Shown here piece after piece: positions 25,911 to 35,181 of a DNA stretch of 64,000 nucleotides (its first letter is position 1; each line of letters opens with the position of its first letter). The stretch is taken from NCBI GenBank assembly GCA_964604705.1, contig CAZSAP010000003.1, positions 252,798-316,797 on the forward strand, in the 5' to 3' direction. Source of the DNA: JAAXVQ01 sp964604705 (lineage in GTDB: Bacteria > Oederibacteriota > JAAXVQ01). A program made the position numbers and the translations under genes. Below the pieces are notes generated by a model. That model was not told the DNA's origin. It did not search any database and worked only from the letters and a program-made list of their open reading frames with translations.

Positions 25911-27415
25911 TTGCCCGTCAGCCTCCTTTTTAAATTCGGAAACCCCATGATGTGTCCTGTGGCCACGGCCGCGGAAACCGAAACCCCCAAAATACCCGGG
26001 AGCACCACGCTCTGCCCGGCCAACATGACATTGTCCAAACGCGTGCGTACGGAAAGTGTGGCCTCACGCAGGCGATTGCAGTCTTTCTTGATCCCGTACG
26101 AAGACCCTTCCCAGGTGTGCGTGTAATCCCGAAACGTAAGCGGTGTGGAGCCTTCGTAGTATTCCACCTGAGACTCTACATCGGGCCAGATAATTTTCAA
26201 GCGTTGTATCAACGCCTGCGACATGCGCTCCTTGGCCTGCTTGTACGCCTCGGGACGCGTGGCCCGCGTGCTCTCCGCCCAGGGGGCCCACACACTCCAA
26301 GGCATGGGACACATCAACGTGCACGACTTGGCTTTCCCAGGCGCACCTTCCACAGGTGAAACAAATACCGCCTCAGGATTGTAGGGATCGGCGTCCGGCT
26401 TTAAATGATACGCCGCGGCCGTATCCCATGAATTGTGCAGAAAATAATTCGTGCGCGAGGTGGGCAGCCCTTCGCCCTTGAAAACCACGGAGAGCACAAA
26501 CGCGGCAATGGTTTCTTCCAGCCCATTGATGCGCTTGCGGTAGATCGGACGTACGGCTTGGTCTTCCAGCATAAGCAACATTTCCTTGGGATGAATCGTG
26601 GAAACAATCCAGTCCGCGGGCAGCTCTTCCCCCGTGGTTAGGACAACCTTCTCAGCCCGGGTTCCCCCGGAAGAAACAATTTTTGAGACACAGGCGCGCG
26701 TGCGCAACTCGCCCCCGGCCTCCTCCAGACGCTGCACCAACGCCTGACAAAGATTCTGGCTGGGACCGTGCACACGCCAAGCGCTATTGACAAACGAATC
26801 CACAATCAACGCGTGGATGTAGAGGGGGCATTCGTCGGGGGCAATGCCGTAGAGCGCATTGTTCGCACTTAAAACAGCCCGGAGTTTGGGATCCGGAAAA
26901 CGCTCTTCCAAATACACCGAAAGCGACATCAGCGCTTTGGGATCGGCCATGATTTCTTCGCGCCCAGGCTCAAAGGTCGCGTCCAAGTTGTACATGGGAA
27001 AGTGGTCGGCAATGCTCCGCCACTCAGCAAAGGTTTCGAGGAGCTTTTCCTTGTCGGCCGGAAAAGCCGTGACCATGTGTTGGATGTAGTCGTCCCAGTT
27101 CTGGGGGACTTGAAACGCGGCGTCGGGAAAGCGGTATTCCTCAAACACGGTCTCATCCATGCGGTCAAATTGGCAGAGCGGGAACAAATCCAACGCATTA
27201 AAGTATTTCCAAAGCACTTGCTGAGGCGCCAGCGAGCCTATGTAGTGAACGCCGGTATCAAACCACTGACCTTTGCGCTTAAAACTGGCGAGCAAGCCGC
27301 CGGGAGTAGGCTCCTTTTCCAACACGGTCACCTGCATGCCTTCCCGAGCCAAAAGCGCACCGGCAAACAATCCGGCCATGCCGGAACCTATCACAACCAC
27401 CTTAGGAGATCCCAT
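25907..27415 (-). CDS. CrtI/phytoene desaturase-like FAD oxidoreductase
   Basis: A 502-residue flavoprotein. The dinucleotide motif VIGSGMAGLFAG is at residues 8-19, followed by EKEPTPGG; the C-terminal FAD motif is NVMLAGQSVVLPGILG. This matches CrtI, carotenoid isomerase and retinol saturase relatives, which desaturate, saturate or isomerise conjugated polyenes. Within an elongation cluster it could set or move double bonds. It overlaps KS-4 by 4 bases. A 108-base gap upstream suggests an internal promoter is possible, but none is clear. Confidence 0.88.
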   Translation of the reverse strand: MGSPKVVVIGSGMAGLFAGALLAREGMQVTVLEKEPTPGGLLASFKRKGQWFDTGVHYIGSLAPQQVLWKYFNALDLFPLCQFDRMDETVFEEYRFPDAAFQVPQNWDDYIQHMVTAFPADKEKLLETFAEWRSIADHFPMYNLDATFEPGREEIMADPKALMSLSVYLEERFPDPKLRAVLSANNALYGIAPDECPLYIHALIVDSFVNSAWRVHGPSQNLCQALVQRLEEAGGELRTRACVSKIVSSGGTRAEKVVLTTGEELPADWIVSTIHPKEMLLMLEDQAVRPIYRKRINGLEETIAAFVLSVVFKGEGLPTSRTNYFLHNSWDTAAAYHLKPDADPYNPEAVFVSPVEGAPGKAKSCTLMCPMPWSVWAPWAESTRATRPEAYKQAKERMSQALIQRLKIIWPDVESQVEYYEGSTPLTFRDYTHTWEGSSYGIKKDCNRLREATLSVRTRLDNVMLAGQSVVLPGILGVSVSAAVATGHIMGFPNLKRRLTGK

Positions 27416-27523
27416 GTTCCTCGCCGTTTTCGTATGGAGTGGCCCCGACGGATGCGGGGGGAAAGCTTTAGATATAAAGGTTTTTCAGGTAAAAAGCAAG
27501 GGGGAAATGGGCGTGCAATCGGG

Positions 27524-28285
27524 TCAGCTAAACGTGCACGTCTCCCCATCGTAGGGGATGTGCAGGCGTACTTCCCACGGCTGTGTCTGGGCATAGGTCG
27601 CCAACTCGGCGCGGTGCAGGCGGCAATGGTTGATCGCCTCCATGTGTACGGCCACGAGTTCGGCCTGCGGTACAGCCCGAGCAAGGGTGTCAATGCCCGC
27701 TGCATCCAAGGTGATGGCCTTCCCCACATTGAAGCGGGCCGCACCCGCGTACATGATGACCACATTGGGCTGCGCGGCAGTGAGCGCCTTGGCCAAGGCC
27801 GGACACCAAACCGTATCCCCGGTAATGCACAGGACCGGTTCGCGGTGGGCTTGGAGCACAAACCCAGCCGAGTCCCCCATCACCTTCCCCAATAAACCCG
27901 AGCCATGTTCGCCAGGAAACATGCGGACATTGAGCCCCCCGGCAAATTCCTGGCCGCGTTGTGAAACCACACGCAAAGACGCGAAACCTTGAGCCTTTAA
28001 TGTTTTCACATCCGCCGGCTGGCAAAAGACGGGCAACGATTTCGGGAGCAGGCGCTGCGCCGCCTGATCCCAATGGTCAAAATGCGTATGCGTCAGCAGC
28101 ACCGCATCTACGTCGCCGAGACTCTCGGGCAACACGGGCAAAGGCACCCGTGGGTTGCGTCCATACGACGACCCGAGTGTAAGCGAGGGCAAGCTTCCAG
28201 GCGAAGCCAGCATGGGGTCCACGAGCAGGCGTTGCCCGCCGTATTCAAGTATCTGGGTGGCATGGCGGATGAGTTTCAGTTTCAT
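27524..28285 (-). CDS. Metallo-beta-lactamase-fold hydrolase (UlaG-like)
   Basis: A 253-residue MBL-fold protein that starts MKLKLIRHATQILEY, like UlaG-type lactonases. The metal-binding HxHxDH reads THTHFDHWD, with further ligands in GEHG and GDT and a late His in AVHMEA. The ATG at 28285 fits the family start; GTG 28303 or ATG 28300 are also possible because no ribosome site is decisive. It lies just upstream of the CrtI-like gene, and the structured element at 28328-28425 separates it from the MMPL fusion gene. The substrate is unknown; a lactone or thioester of the pathway is one guess. Confidence 0.82.
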   Translation of the reverse strand: MKLKLIRHATQILEYGGQRLLVDPMLASPGSLPSLTLGSSYGRNPRVPLPVLPESLGDVDAVLLTHTHFDHWDQAAQRLLPKSLPVFCQPADVKTLKAQGFASLRVVSQRGQEFAGGLNVRMFPGEHGSGLLGKVMGDSAGFVLQAHREPVLCITGDTVWCPALAKALTAAQPNVVIMYAGAARFNVGKAITLDAAGIDTLARAVPQAELVAVHMEAINHCRLHRAELATYAQTQPWEVRLHIPYDGETCTFS

Positions 28286-28327
28286 GGTATCACTATCCAT
28301 CACGAACTAAGATAACCCGCATGTCCG

Positions 28328-28425
28328 GACAACCGGATAAAAAAGCATAGAGGTCCCTCGTCACTGAACGAGGGACCGATCTGAGCGCGGCCCACTGGGC
28401 CAAGCGTCTTTTGAATCCGGTTGTC
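28328..28425 (+). ncRNA. Structured intergenic element, hairpin family 1, copy A
   Basis: Outer arms 28328-28345 and 28408-28425 pair at 16 of 18 positions. The 62-base core (28346-28407) reads CATAGAGG, a 10-bp stem (GGTCCCTCGT/ACGAGGGACC counting the flanking GG/CC), ATCTGAGCG, a 5-bp stem (GGCCC act GGGCC), then AAGCGT. Copy B at 32290-32406, in opposite orientation, has the same single-stranded segments and different but complementary stems. That indicates selection for folding. On the minus strand the stem is followed by a T-run, so it may also terminate the MMPL gene. Whether it is transcribed is unknown. Confidence 0.65.
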
Positions 28426-28446
28426 AGGGCAGATCGGTGTCGATCT

Positions 28447-31400
28447 TTATAAATGCCGCAAAATAAACAGGTGGTTCGACTTGCCTATCCCGCATGGCTC
28501 CACAGTCTCGATCTCCAGGCCTGCGGCCGCAAAGCGGGTTTTCCAACCTGCGGCATCGGCAAAGAAAAGCCCGTCCCGCTTTTTGTTGAACCCGATGGAG
28601 GTCGAGAAAACTTCCCCGCGTTCCGTGGCACGGTAAGCCCCTTGAGCCTTCACGGCCTCACGCACAAACATGGTTCCGCCCGGTGCGAGCAACGCCGCGG
28701 CCTTTTTCAACATGGCCACCTGCACCTCGGGTTGCGAGTAATGCAAAATATCCAAGAGCACCACGGCCTCCCCAGGTTCCCCGTTCCAGTCCAACACATT
28801 GGCACAGTGAAAGGTCAAGTGACGCTGATACCGCTGGGTGGCCTGGGCCACCTCTATTTTGCGCGCATCGTCATCCACGCCGACCACCGGGGATTCGTAG
28901 CCGTGAATTGCGGCCCAATGACTCATGATCCCATACCCGCACCCCAAGTCAATCACCCGTCCCTGGCGCGGAAGTTTCTTACCCACGGTTTCATACACCG
29001 GATCCAAGCGAAGTTTCCAGGCCACGTAGGTTTCCACGGCCGGACCCAGGTACATGTATCGTTCGCGAATTTTTTGTCGGATCAACCAAACCGGGCGCGC
29101 CATGGACCACAGATTTTCCTTCACGGCTTGAATACGGCGGCGCGTCTCCCGTGCCATTTGCGTGGCCGGATCCTCGCCGGTGAAATCTTGCGGACGCAGC
29201 GGTTCCAACTCAGTTATCACCGAAGCATGCTGGCCGATAAACCAGGTGTTGTCCGCCGTGCACGAGCGCGTGTCGATCAACGCCAAGGGTTGAATGGGCA
29301 ATCCGGTGTCCACGGAAAGTTGAAAGGCCCCCTTGTGAAAGCGCCGCATAATCCCGTCTTTGGAGCGTGAGCCTTCGGGATAAATAATCACCGAGTGCCC
29401 CTCGCCCAGGCAGTCTTGCGACCGCTGCATAACCTCGGCGGTGTTTTCCCCGGTGGCCAGCACAAACCCCGCACCGCGTACCAGCGGACCTAAAATCGGA
29501 TGGTTCCAAACCCAGGGTTTGACCACGGCCCGCAGGCCGGGCGAGAGCGAGAGCACCAAGAGAATGTCCACCTGCGCCTCATGATTGGCCACCACAATGC
29601 ATGGCCGTTTAAATCGATTGGGGTCGCACTTGAAATAGATCCTTCGCCCGTACGGAAAATAATGCATGGTGATGTACGAACATATGTGCAAGTACCAATG
29701 CGCCGTGGCCTTGGGCTTGAACCGCCGCACCACCCACAGGCCCGGCATAATAAAAATAAGATAAAAGATCACCGTAAAGGCCAATGCGGAGTAAATTAAA
29801 AACCCGCCGAGGACGGTCTTGAGCGAACGCGGAGGCACCCCCGGCTCTTTGGGTAGAAACAAAGCCATCACGCCAGGAACAAAAATCAAACTGGCCACCA
29901 GAGCCCAGGCAATGGCCAAGACAATCGAGAGTCCGGCGCTTTTTATGGCCGGATGCTGGGCAAACGCCATGAGCCCAAACCCCGACAAGGTGGTAAGGGC
30001 CGCCGTGTAGATGGACCCGCTCGGAAACGGACGCTGTTGAAACTTGGCGAACTTGCTCTCCATGCGGAACAAAGAAAAATCCGTGCCCAGTCCAAAAAGC
30101 AGGGGCACCACGGCAATGTTGATCAAGTTGACCTTGATGCCCAGCCAGCCCATGGAGCCGAAGGTAAAGAGCATGGCGGCCCCCAAGGGGACCAGCACCA
30201 CCAAGACTTGCTCAAGACGCCCCGTGGAAAACCAAACAACCAAGACAGTTACCAGCGTCGCCCACAACGCCAGCGGAACCAAATCGCGCTGGATCACATC
30301 CAAGATGCTGGCCACCAAACTTCGCTTGTCCACTAAAACCGCACCGGGTAGGACTTTGGAAATGTAGGTGCGCGCGTCGGTGGTCGACATGCCGGCGCCC
30401 AATTTGACCGGTGTGATCAAGGCGTAACGCCCGTTTGTACTCCGGATCCAACGCCCTTCCAACATGGTCCCCAGCCCGGCGTCTTTCACATCCTTCACGG
30501 TAAGCGGTGCCGCGGGTTTTTGGAGAGCCTGATAAAAAGGCTGAAACGCATTAGGCGTGAACCCTTGCCGACGCGCGGCGGCGTCCAGGGCCTGCTTTAA
30601 CGCTTTTCCTCCCGGACCAAACGCCTTTTCAAACGCCGCCCGGCGTGCCTGCTGCTCGGCCTGCGAAGGTACCAGTGTGGCCAACGTTGTTCCCGCAATG
30701 CCTACTCCCTCTGCGTTCCAGGCTGCAAAGGTTGCATCCAATTGCTCGGCGCGCTGCAACAAAGCCTCTTCCGAGTCAGCCTCCAAATAGACAAACCTGC
30801 GCCCCATGGGTTCACCAAAATCACGGGCAAACGCCTGCTCCGCATGCTTGGTCTCGGATGTCAGATAATTCAGGCCTTCTGGGTCGCCCAAAAAGGTCAA
30901 GCGCTGGCACCCCAAAACACCCATGATGATCAGACCGATCAAACCCAGCCACACAGCCCAGGAATGTTTTTTAGCCAGCGCGTCGAGCTGGTTTGAAAAG
31001 ACATCAAAATCCACCCACGGCTTGCGTGTGTGTTCGCTTTTCGGGATAATGTGCGGCAGACCCAAGAGGGCAAAACCAGCCGTACCCAGAACGCCGATGG
31101 CGGAAAAAATCGCCAGCTGATATTGTCCGGGAAAATGCGTGAACAACAGCGTAAGAAAGGTGAGCGAGGTGGTAAGGGCGCCCAAAATGACGGGCCAGCG
31201 AATCTGCTTGGCCGCCGCGCTGGGAGACCCCGGCGTGTGTTCAACCGCATGCAGCAAGTGCAGGCCGTAGTCATCGGTCACCCCTAAGAGGGCCGAGGCC
31301 AATGCCAATACAATGAGCGAGTAGCTGTGTTGGGTCAAGCCCACGACCGTCATGGCCACGGACATGCCGACCAGCGATGAGATCAGCGGAAAGGGGACAA

Positions 31401-32247
31401 GCCACAAACGCCGCATGGTGAGAAACGTAATGCCCAATAAGGCCACAAGTGAAGCCATCGAGATCCAAGCAATGTCGGCCTTCATGCGCCGGGAATTATC
31501 CCCATAGGAACGGTGCGGACCGGTAAGGTGTACGGTGAGTGCCGGCTGCCGAAGTTCGGAGCGAATCTCAGCCACCGCTTTTTCCGCAGCCGCAAACATG
31601 GTCTCGCTGGCTCCGGTTTTCGACGGCGGGTGCACGGGCCACGCCAGGAGCAAGACATGCTTGCCGTCTTCGGAGACCAAATGCCCGCCCTGCAACGTGA
31701 CTTTCTGGTCCGCCAAACCCTGAAGAGGTTTCAACACCAACCAGGAAAGATTAAGCGGATCGCTCCCGGTTTGAGCCGAGAGCCCAAAGGCAAAAGGATT
31801 CTGCGCTTGTTGGGCGATCTCCGCCAAGCGGGCATCGGCCTGCAGGAGTTTGGCGCGCACCTCGGGATACGCGGACGGATCGAGCAAGTAGGGCAACCGC
31901 TGCGTCATCAAATCCCAAAGACGCGCGCCATCGTCCAAAGAAAAGCCGGAGGTGATTTTCTTGAAATGCCCGCTGGCCATCAGGCGTTCGGACAAACGAT
32001 CGGCCGCTTCCGAGGCCGTGGCCCCGGGGTTGGCGGTGTGCGCAGCATCCACATCCACCATGAGCGGCTCGTTCCCGGTTACGGCCGTGAGCCAGGTGCG
32101 GACTGCGGAAAGTTCCTCGGTTCCCGTGGGTAGATCCTTAAGCAAGTCTTCCTGCCATTGAATGCGGAAAAAAGCCCAGGTAGCACTGGCCAAAAGACCA
32201 GCCAACACCAACAGCGTAATCCATCGGGCCTTATACTTTTGAAACAT
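28447..32247 (-). CDS. MMPL exporter - PlsC acyltransferase - SAM methyltransferase fusion
   Basis: A 1266-residue protein with three parts. Residues 1-800 are an RND/MMPL transporter: a first helix near 10-28, helix groups near 258-448 and 655-800, and large outside loops between. Residues 850-1030 are a PlsC acyltransferase with the HX4D motif NHEAQVD (His889, Asp894) and PEGSR (957-961). Residues 1065-1266 are a methyltransferase with the AdoMet motif DLGCGYG at 1100-1106. MMPL exporters and acyltransferases occur as separate genes in aryl polyene clusters; here export, acylation and methylation are joined. PlsC and methyltransferase should be cytoplasmic. It starts at ATG 32247 and lies between two inverted copies of hairpin family 1. 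Confidence 0.9.
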   Translation of the reverse strand: MFQKYKARWITLLVLAGLLASATWAFFRIQWQEDLLKDLPTGTEELSAVRTWLTAVTGNEPLMVDVDAAHTANPGATASEAADRLSERLMASGHFKKITSGFSLDDGARLWDLMTQRLPYLLDPSAYPEVRAKLLQADARLAEIAQQAQNPFAFGLSAQTGSDPLNLSWLVLKPLQGLADQKVTLQGGHLVSEDGKHVLLLAWPVHPPSKTGASETMFAAAEKAVAEIRSELRQPALTVHLTGPHRSYGDNSRRMKADIAWISMASLVALLGITFLTMRRLWLVPFPLISSLVGMSVAMTVVGLTQHSYSLIVLALASALLGVTDDYGLHLLHAVEHTPGSPSAAAKQIRWPVILGALTTSLTFLTLLFTHFPGQYQLAIFSAIGVLGTAGFALLGLPHIIPKSEHTRKPWVDFDVFSNQLDALAKKHSWAVWLGLIGLIIMGVLGCQRLTFLGDPEGLNYLTSETKHAEQAFARDFGEPMGRRFVYLEADSEEALLQRAEQLDATFAAWNAEGVGIAGTTLATLVPSQAEQQARRAAFEKAFGPGGKALKQALDAAARRQGFTPNAFQPFYQALQKPAAPLTVKDVKDAGLGTMLEGRWIRSTNGRYALITPVKLGAGMSTTDARTYISKVLPGAVLVDKRSLVASILDVIQRDLVPLALWATLVTVLVVWFSTGRLEQVLVVLVPLGAAMLFTFGSMGWLGIKVNLINIAVVPLLFGLGTDFSLFRMESKFAKFQQRPFPSGSIYTAALTTLSGFGLMAFAQHPAIKSAGLSIVLAIAWALVASLIFVPGVMALFLPKEPGVPPRSLKTVLGGFLIYSALAFTVIFYLIFIMPGLWVVRRFKPKATAHWYLHICSYITMHYFPYGRRIYFKCDPNRFKRPCIVVANHEAQVDILLVLSLSPGLRAVVKPWVWNHPILGPLVRGAGFVLATGENTAEVMQRSQDCLGEGHSVIIYPEGSRSKDGIMRRFHKGAFQLSVDTGLPIQPLALIDTRSCTADNTWFIGQHASVITELEPLRPQDFTGEDPATQMARETRRRIQAVKENLWSMARPVWLIRQKIRERYMYLGPAVETYVAWKLRLDPVYETVGKKLPRQGRVIDLGCGYGIMSHWAAIHGYESPVVGVDDDARKIEVAQATQRYQRHLTFHCANVLDWNGEPGEAVVLLDILHYSQPEVQVAMLKKAAALLAPGGTMFVREAVKAQGAYRATERGEVFSTSIGFNKKRDGLFFADAAGWKTRFAAAGLEIETVEPCGIGKSNHLFILRHL

Positions 32248-32289
32248 GCCAACTCCTCACAAGCAAAATATGCGTATTTGAACCTGTTC

Positions 32290-32406
32290 AACGGTATGGC
32301 TGTACGCATTTGAAAGACGCTTGCCTCAGAGAGGCTCGCTCAGATCGGACATCCGACTCTGCAACGGATGTCCTCTATGCTTTCAAATGCGTGCAGTCAT
32401 ACCGTT
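32290..32406 (-). ncRNA. Structured intergenic element, hairpin family 1, copy B
   Basis: Arms 32290-32316 and 32380-32406 are 27 bases long, with 25 Watson-Crick pairs and two mismatches that are G-U pairs if the plus strand is read. The core on the minus strand repeats copy A exactly in CATAGAGG, CCGATCTGAGCG and AAGCGT, while its stems are ACATCCG/CGGATGT and GCCTC/GAGGC instead. It lies 43 bases upstream of the MMPL fusion gene, between it and the GT2 gene, in the opposite orientation to copy A. Confidence 0.65.
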
Positions 32407-32518
32407 AAGCGAAATTTTCAGAGAAAGCATTGGTTTCCCTGACGCGGGCGAACGCGCGTACGAGACGCCTATTTCCAAAAAGATCTATCTCAAGTCCAGC
32501 TTGAGCAAGCTTCTCCGC

Positions 32519-33706
32519 TTAGGAGGATGCTCGGGATTTCCTCAGGGTTAAAAGTCCATAGCTTAGAAACCCCGCGCCCACTCCGGCCAATACGGCCAGC
32601 AGGCAACTGCCCACAAGGTACTCGCCCACCCGAGAAGAAATCACCTCCGGCGTGAAAGCCCGGAGGCTGATAACGTCCCACATCCATTGCCCCGAGAGCA
32701 CCCAATGCCCCAAAAGCAACGACGCGTACACGATGGCGGGGATCATGGGTGGCAACGAAATGTTGGCTGCGATAAGGACCAGCAAAATGTTCAAGTGCAG
32801 CCGCTGGGCCAAAAACCCGGCGACCAGCATTTGAAACCCCCAAATCGGAACAATGCCCATGAACACACCGAACCCAATGGCCAGAGCCACATGTCCGGAG
32901 GCTTGGCTCCTGCCCCAAAGATACTGATCCCAGACCAACCGCAAACGTGCACCCCAGGTCGGAGGCCAAACCAAAGGCGTGGCCGGGACAAAACGCATAA
33001 ACGGCCAAGGCCAAAGACGTCGGCAGACCAAGTACGCATTGACGCAGGAATTCAAGAAAAAATCTTGCACGGGTCGAAAATGCGAGGCCGGCTTGGCCGC
33101 ATACGAAATCGAGATTGGTACCTCGCGCACCTGCAACCCACCCCAAAGCAAACGGACCAAAACCTCGGTCTCCCAACCGTACCGTCGACTGCGAATCTTT
33201 AGAGACGCAAACGGAGGCACCGGATACAACCGAAAACCACTCTGCGCATCCTTGACCGTAGCCCCGGTCTCAATCCAAATCCAAAAATTCGAGAACGCGC
33301 GGCCAAACCGCGAGCGCAGCGGTGCACCGTCTTGGCCTTGGTCGCGGCTGCCAATCACCACCGTATCCAAACGAGCCTCGGCCGCCGCCACCAGCCGCAC
33401 CGCATCAGCAGGATCGTGCTGTCCGTCCGCATCGAGCGTAACGGCCCAGGCAAAACCTTGCTTCGCGGCATGCGCCAACCCTTGAGCCAAGGCGCGCCCT
33501 TTCCCTTCGTTGTGCGAAAGCCGCACCACCGTTACCTCGGGAAACGCCGCGAGACACTGCGACGTCTCATCGGTGGACCCATCGTCGATCACGATCAACG
33601 GCCAGCCCAGATGTGCGGCACGGGTCAGAACCGGAGCCAAAAAACGTCCGTGATTGTAAGTGGGAATCAACACACATATACGCGGGGATTTATGCGAGAC
33701 CGACAT
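32519..33706 (-). CDS. GT2 glycosyltransferase fused to a DUF2062 membrane domain
   Basis: A 395-residue protein. Residues 10-240 are a DPM1-like family-2 glycosyltransferase with VIDDGSTDE (about 38-46) and the metal-binding DADGQHDP (about 92-99). Residues 255-390 form a hydrophobic DUF2062 domain with three to four membrane segments (FGVFMGIVPIWGFQMLVAGF). This fusion is known beside polyene and flexirubin-type clusters. It would add a sugar to a membrane-bound lipid. It starts 30 bases after the ligase stop, so the two genes are probably one transcript. Confidence 0.88.
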   Translation of the reverse strand: MSVSHKSPRICVLIPTYNHGRFLAPVLTRAAHLGWPLIVIDDGSTDETSQCLAAFPEVTVVRLSHNEGKGRALAQGLAHAAKQGFAWAVTLDADGQHDPADAVRLVAAAEARLDTVVIGSRDQGQDGAPLRSRFGRAFSNFWIWIETGATVKDAQSGFRLYPVPPFASLKIRSRRYGWETEVLVRLLWGGLQVREVPISISYAAKPASHFRPVQDFFLNSCVNAYLVCRRLWPWPFMRFVPATPLVWPPTWGARLRLVWDQYLWGRSQASGHVALAIGFGVFMGIVPIWGFQMLVAGFLAQRLHLNILLVLIAANISLPPMIPAIVYASLLLGHWVLSGQWMWDVISLRAFTPEVISSRVGEYLVGSCLLAVLAGVGAGFLSYGLLTLRKSRASS

Positions 33707-33736
33707 GAACCATCCTTTGTCCCTGATGCATCTTGA

Positions 33737-35026
33737 TCACAGGCCGGTCGGACGGCGGTCAATGAACCAGCGGCGCTTGCGGTATTCACCCTCGAATTGC
33801 AGGGTGGTAATCTCTTCTCCCGGAACGACGCGGATGTCCGGATAGATCTTCAACTCGGCCTGGATACGTTCTCGCAGGCGCTCGGAAATCTGCGGATGTG
33901 CGGTGTCCACCAACAACGTGAGCTTGTCCGAGAGGGCATCCTCGCTTTCCACCACCAACACATGGTTGCGCACCTCCGGCTCGGCTTGCATAATCTCATG
34001 AATCACGGCTGGAAAGACCGTGGTGCCCTTAACCTTCAGCATTTGCCCGCGGCGTCCGAGAATCGGGCCCAGGCGTGGCGTGATCCGTCCACACGTGCAC
34101 GGGTCGGTCAGCATGAACGTGTAATCCCCTGTACGGTAACGAAGCAGCGGCATGCCGGTAATGCCAAAGGGCGTGACGCACACCTCCCCGATTTCACCGG
34201 ACGGGACCGGATGACCGCGGTCATCCACAATTTCAACGTGCATCAGCTCCGGATGCAGATGCCCGCCGCACCCGGACTCGCATTCGCCAAAGGTCGTGGA
34301 CATTTCCGTGCTGGCATACGTGGAAAAAACCTGGGCGTCCCAAGCACGGGCAATGGTCTGTCCCAAGGCGTTCAAAGAAAAATCTGCATGCCGCACCGGC
34401 TCTCCGATGCAAATCAGTTTGCGTACGGCGTTGCGTCGCAACGAGACTCCGGTCTCTTCGGCGTACAGGGCCACACGCTTTAAAAACGAAGGGACTGAGA
34501 CAATGGCCGTCACTCCGGCGGTATCCAAAAACTTAAGCAGAAACGCCGGTGAGATCGGCCCTACGCGCAGAACCGTGGCCCCCAATCGCCGCAACCCCAT
34601 GTAGTACGCCATGCCCGCCATGAAACAGCGATCCAAGGTCACGCCCAAGGCCACGACATCTTTATCCGTGATCCCGGCCAAGTGAAACGACAACTGCTCG
34701 TTGTACGCCAACCGCGCCAAGTCGTCTTCAGAAAGTTTAAAAAATATGGGTGCCCCACTGGTTCCTGAGGTGGTTACAATGTCCGCCACCTCTTCAGGTC
34801 GAATGCACAAGAAGCGGTCGCCTTCACTCGAAAGGGCCTCTTTATCCGTGGTGGGTATATGCTTGAGGTCGGCCAACGTCTTGATGTCCGTTAAGGACAC
34901 ACCTTCCCGGTCCATGAGGTCCCGGTAAAACGGTGAACGGTTGTAAATGTAGTGAATCGTCTTGCGCAATTGTCGGGTTTGCAGAATTTCGATTTCTTCA
35001 AGCGTGAACATTTCAGAATGCGACAT
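33737..35026 (-). CDS. PaaK-like adenylate-forming acyl/aryl ligase, first gene of the cluster
   Basis: A 429-residue member of the phenylacetate-CoA ligase branch of the ANL family. The P-loop is TTSGTSGAP, the adenine/aryl pocket holds YASTEMSTTFGEC, the hinge region is RYRTGDY, and the end of the chain resembles the short PaaK C-domain. The ATG at 35026 has AAGGA five bases upstream; a TTG at 35038 is less likely. It would activate an aryl or fatty acid starter for ACP loading, as AMP ligases do in aryl polyene pathways. A good promoter at 35089-35118 makes it the probable first gene of the long operon. Confidence 0.87.
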   Translation of the reverse strand: MSHSEMFTLEEIEILQTRQLRKTIHYIYNRSPFYRDLMDREGVSLTDIKTLADLKHIPTTDKEALSSEGDRFLCIRPEEVADIVTTSGTSGAPIFFKLSEDDLARLAYNEQLSFHLAGITDKDVVALGVTLDRCFMAGMAYYMGLRRLGATVLRVGPISPAFLLKFLDTAGVTAIVSVPSFLKRVALYAEETGVSLRRNAVRKLICIGEPVRHADFSLNALGQTIARAWDAQVFSTYASTEMSTTFGECESGCGGHLHPELMHVEIVDDRGHPVPSGEIGEVCVTPFGITGMPLLRYRTGDYTFMLTDPCTCGRITPRLGPILGRRGQMLKVKGTTVFPAVIHEIMQAEPEVRNHVLVVESEDALSDKLTLLVDTAHPQISERLRERIQAELKIYPDIRVVPGEEITTLQFEGEYRKRRWFIDRRPTGL

Positions 35027-35088
35027 GCGTTCCTTCAACCACCCTTCGGGAGCTCTCCTGCGTCTAAAAAACCGAGACCGATGCGCTC

Positions 35089-35118
35089 ATTGTAGTGCCA
35101 AGCCACAGGCTGTGTCAA
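35089..35118 (-). promoter_or_regulatory. Sigma-70-like promoter for the lipid cluster
   Basis: On the minus strand a perfect -35 TTGACA (35113-35118) is followed by an 18-base spacer and a -10 TACAAT (35089-35094). The start point would be near 35082, leaving a leader of about 55 bases before the ligase ATG. No terminator hairpin or riboswitch stands in the leader. Confidence 0.7.
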
Positions 35119-35181
35119 CGCTCTTTCCGGTAGGTGCCCGCTGTTACTACTTAAGACGGCATGGGGAGTGAATCGATCCGA

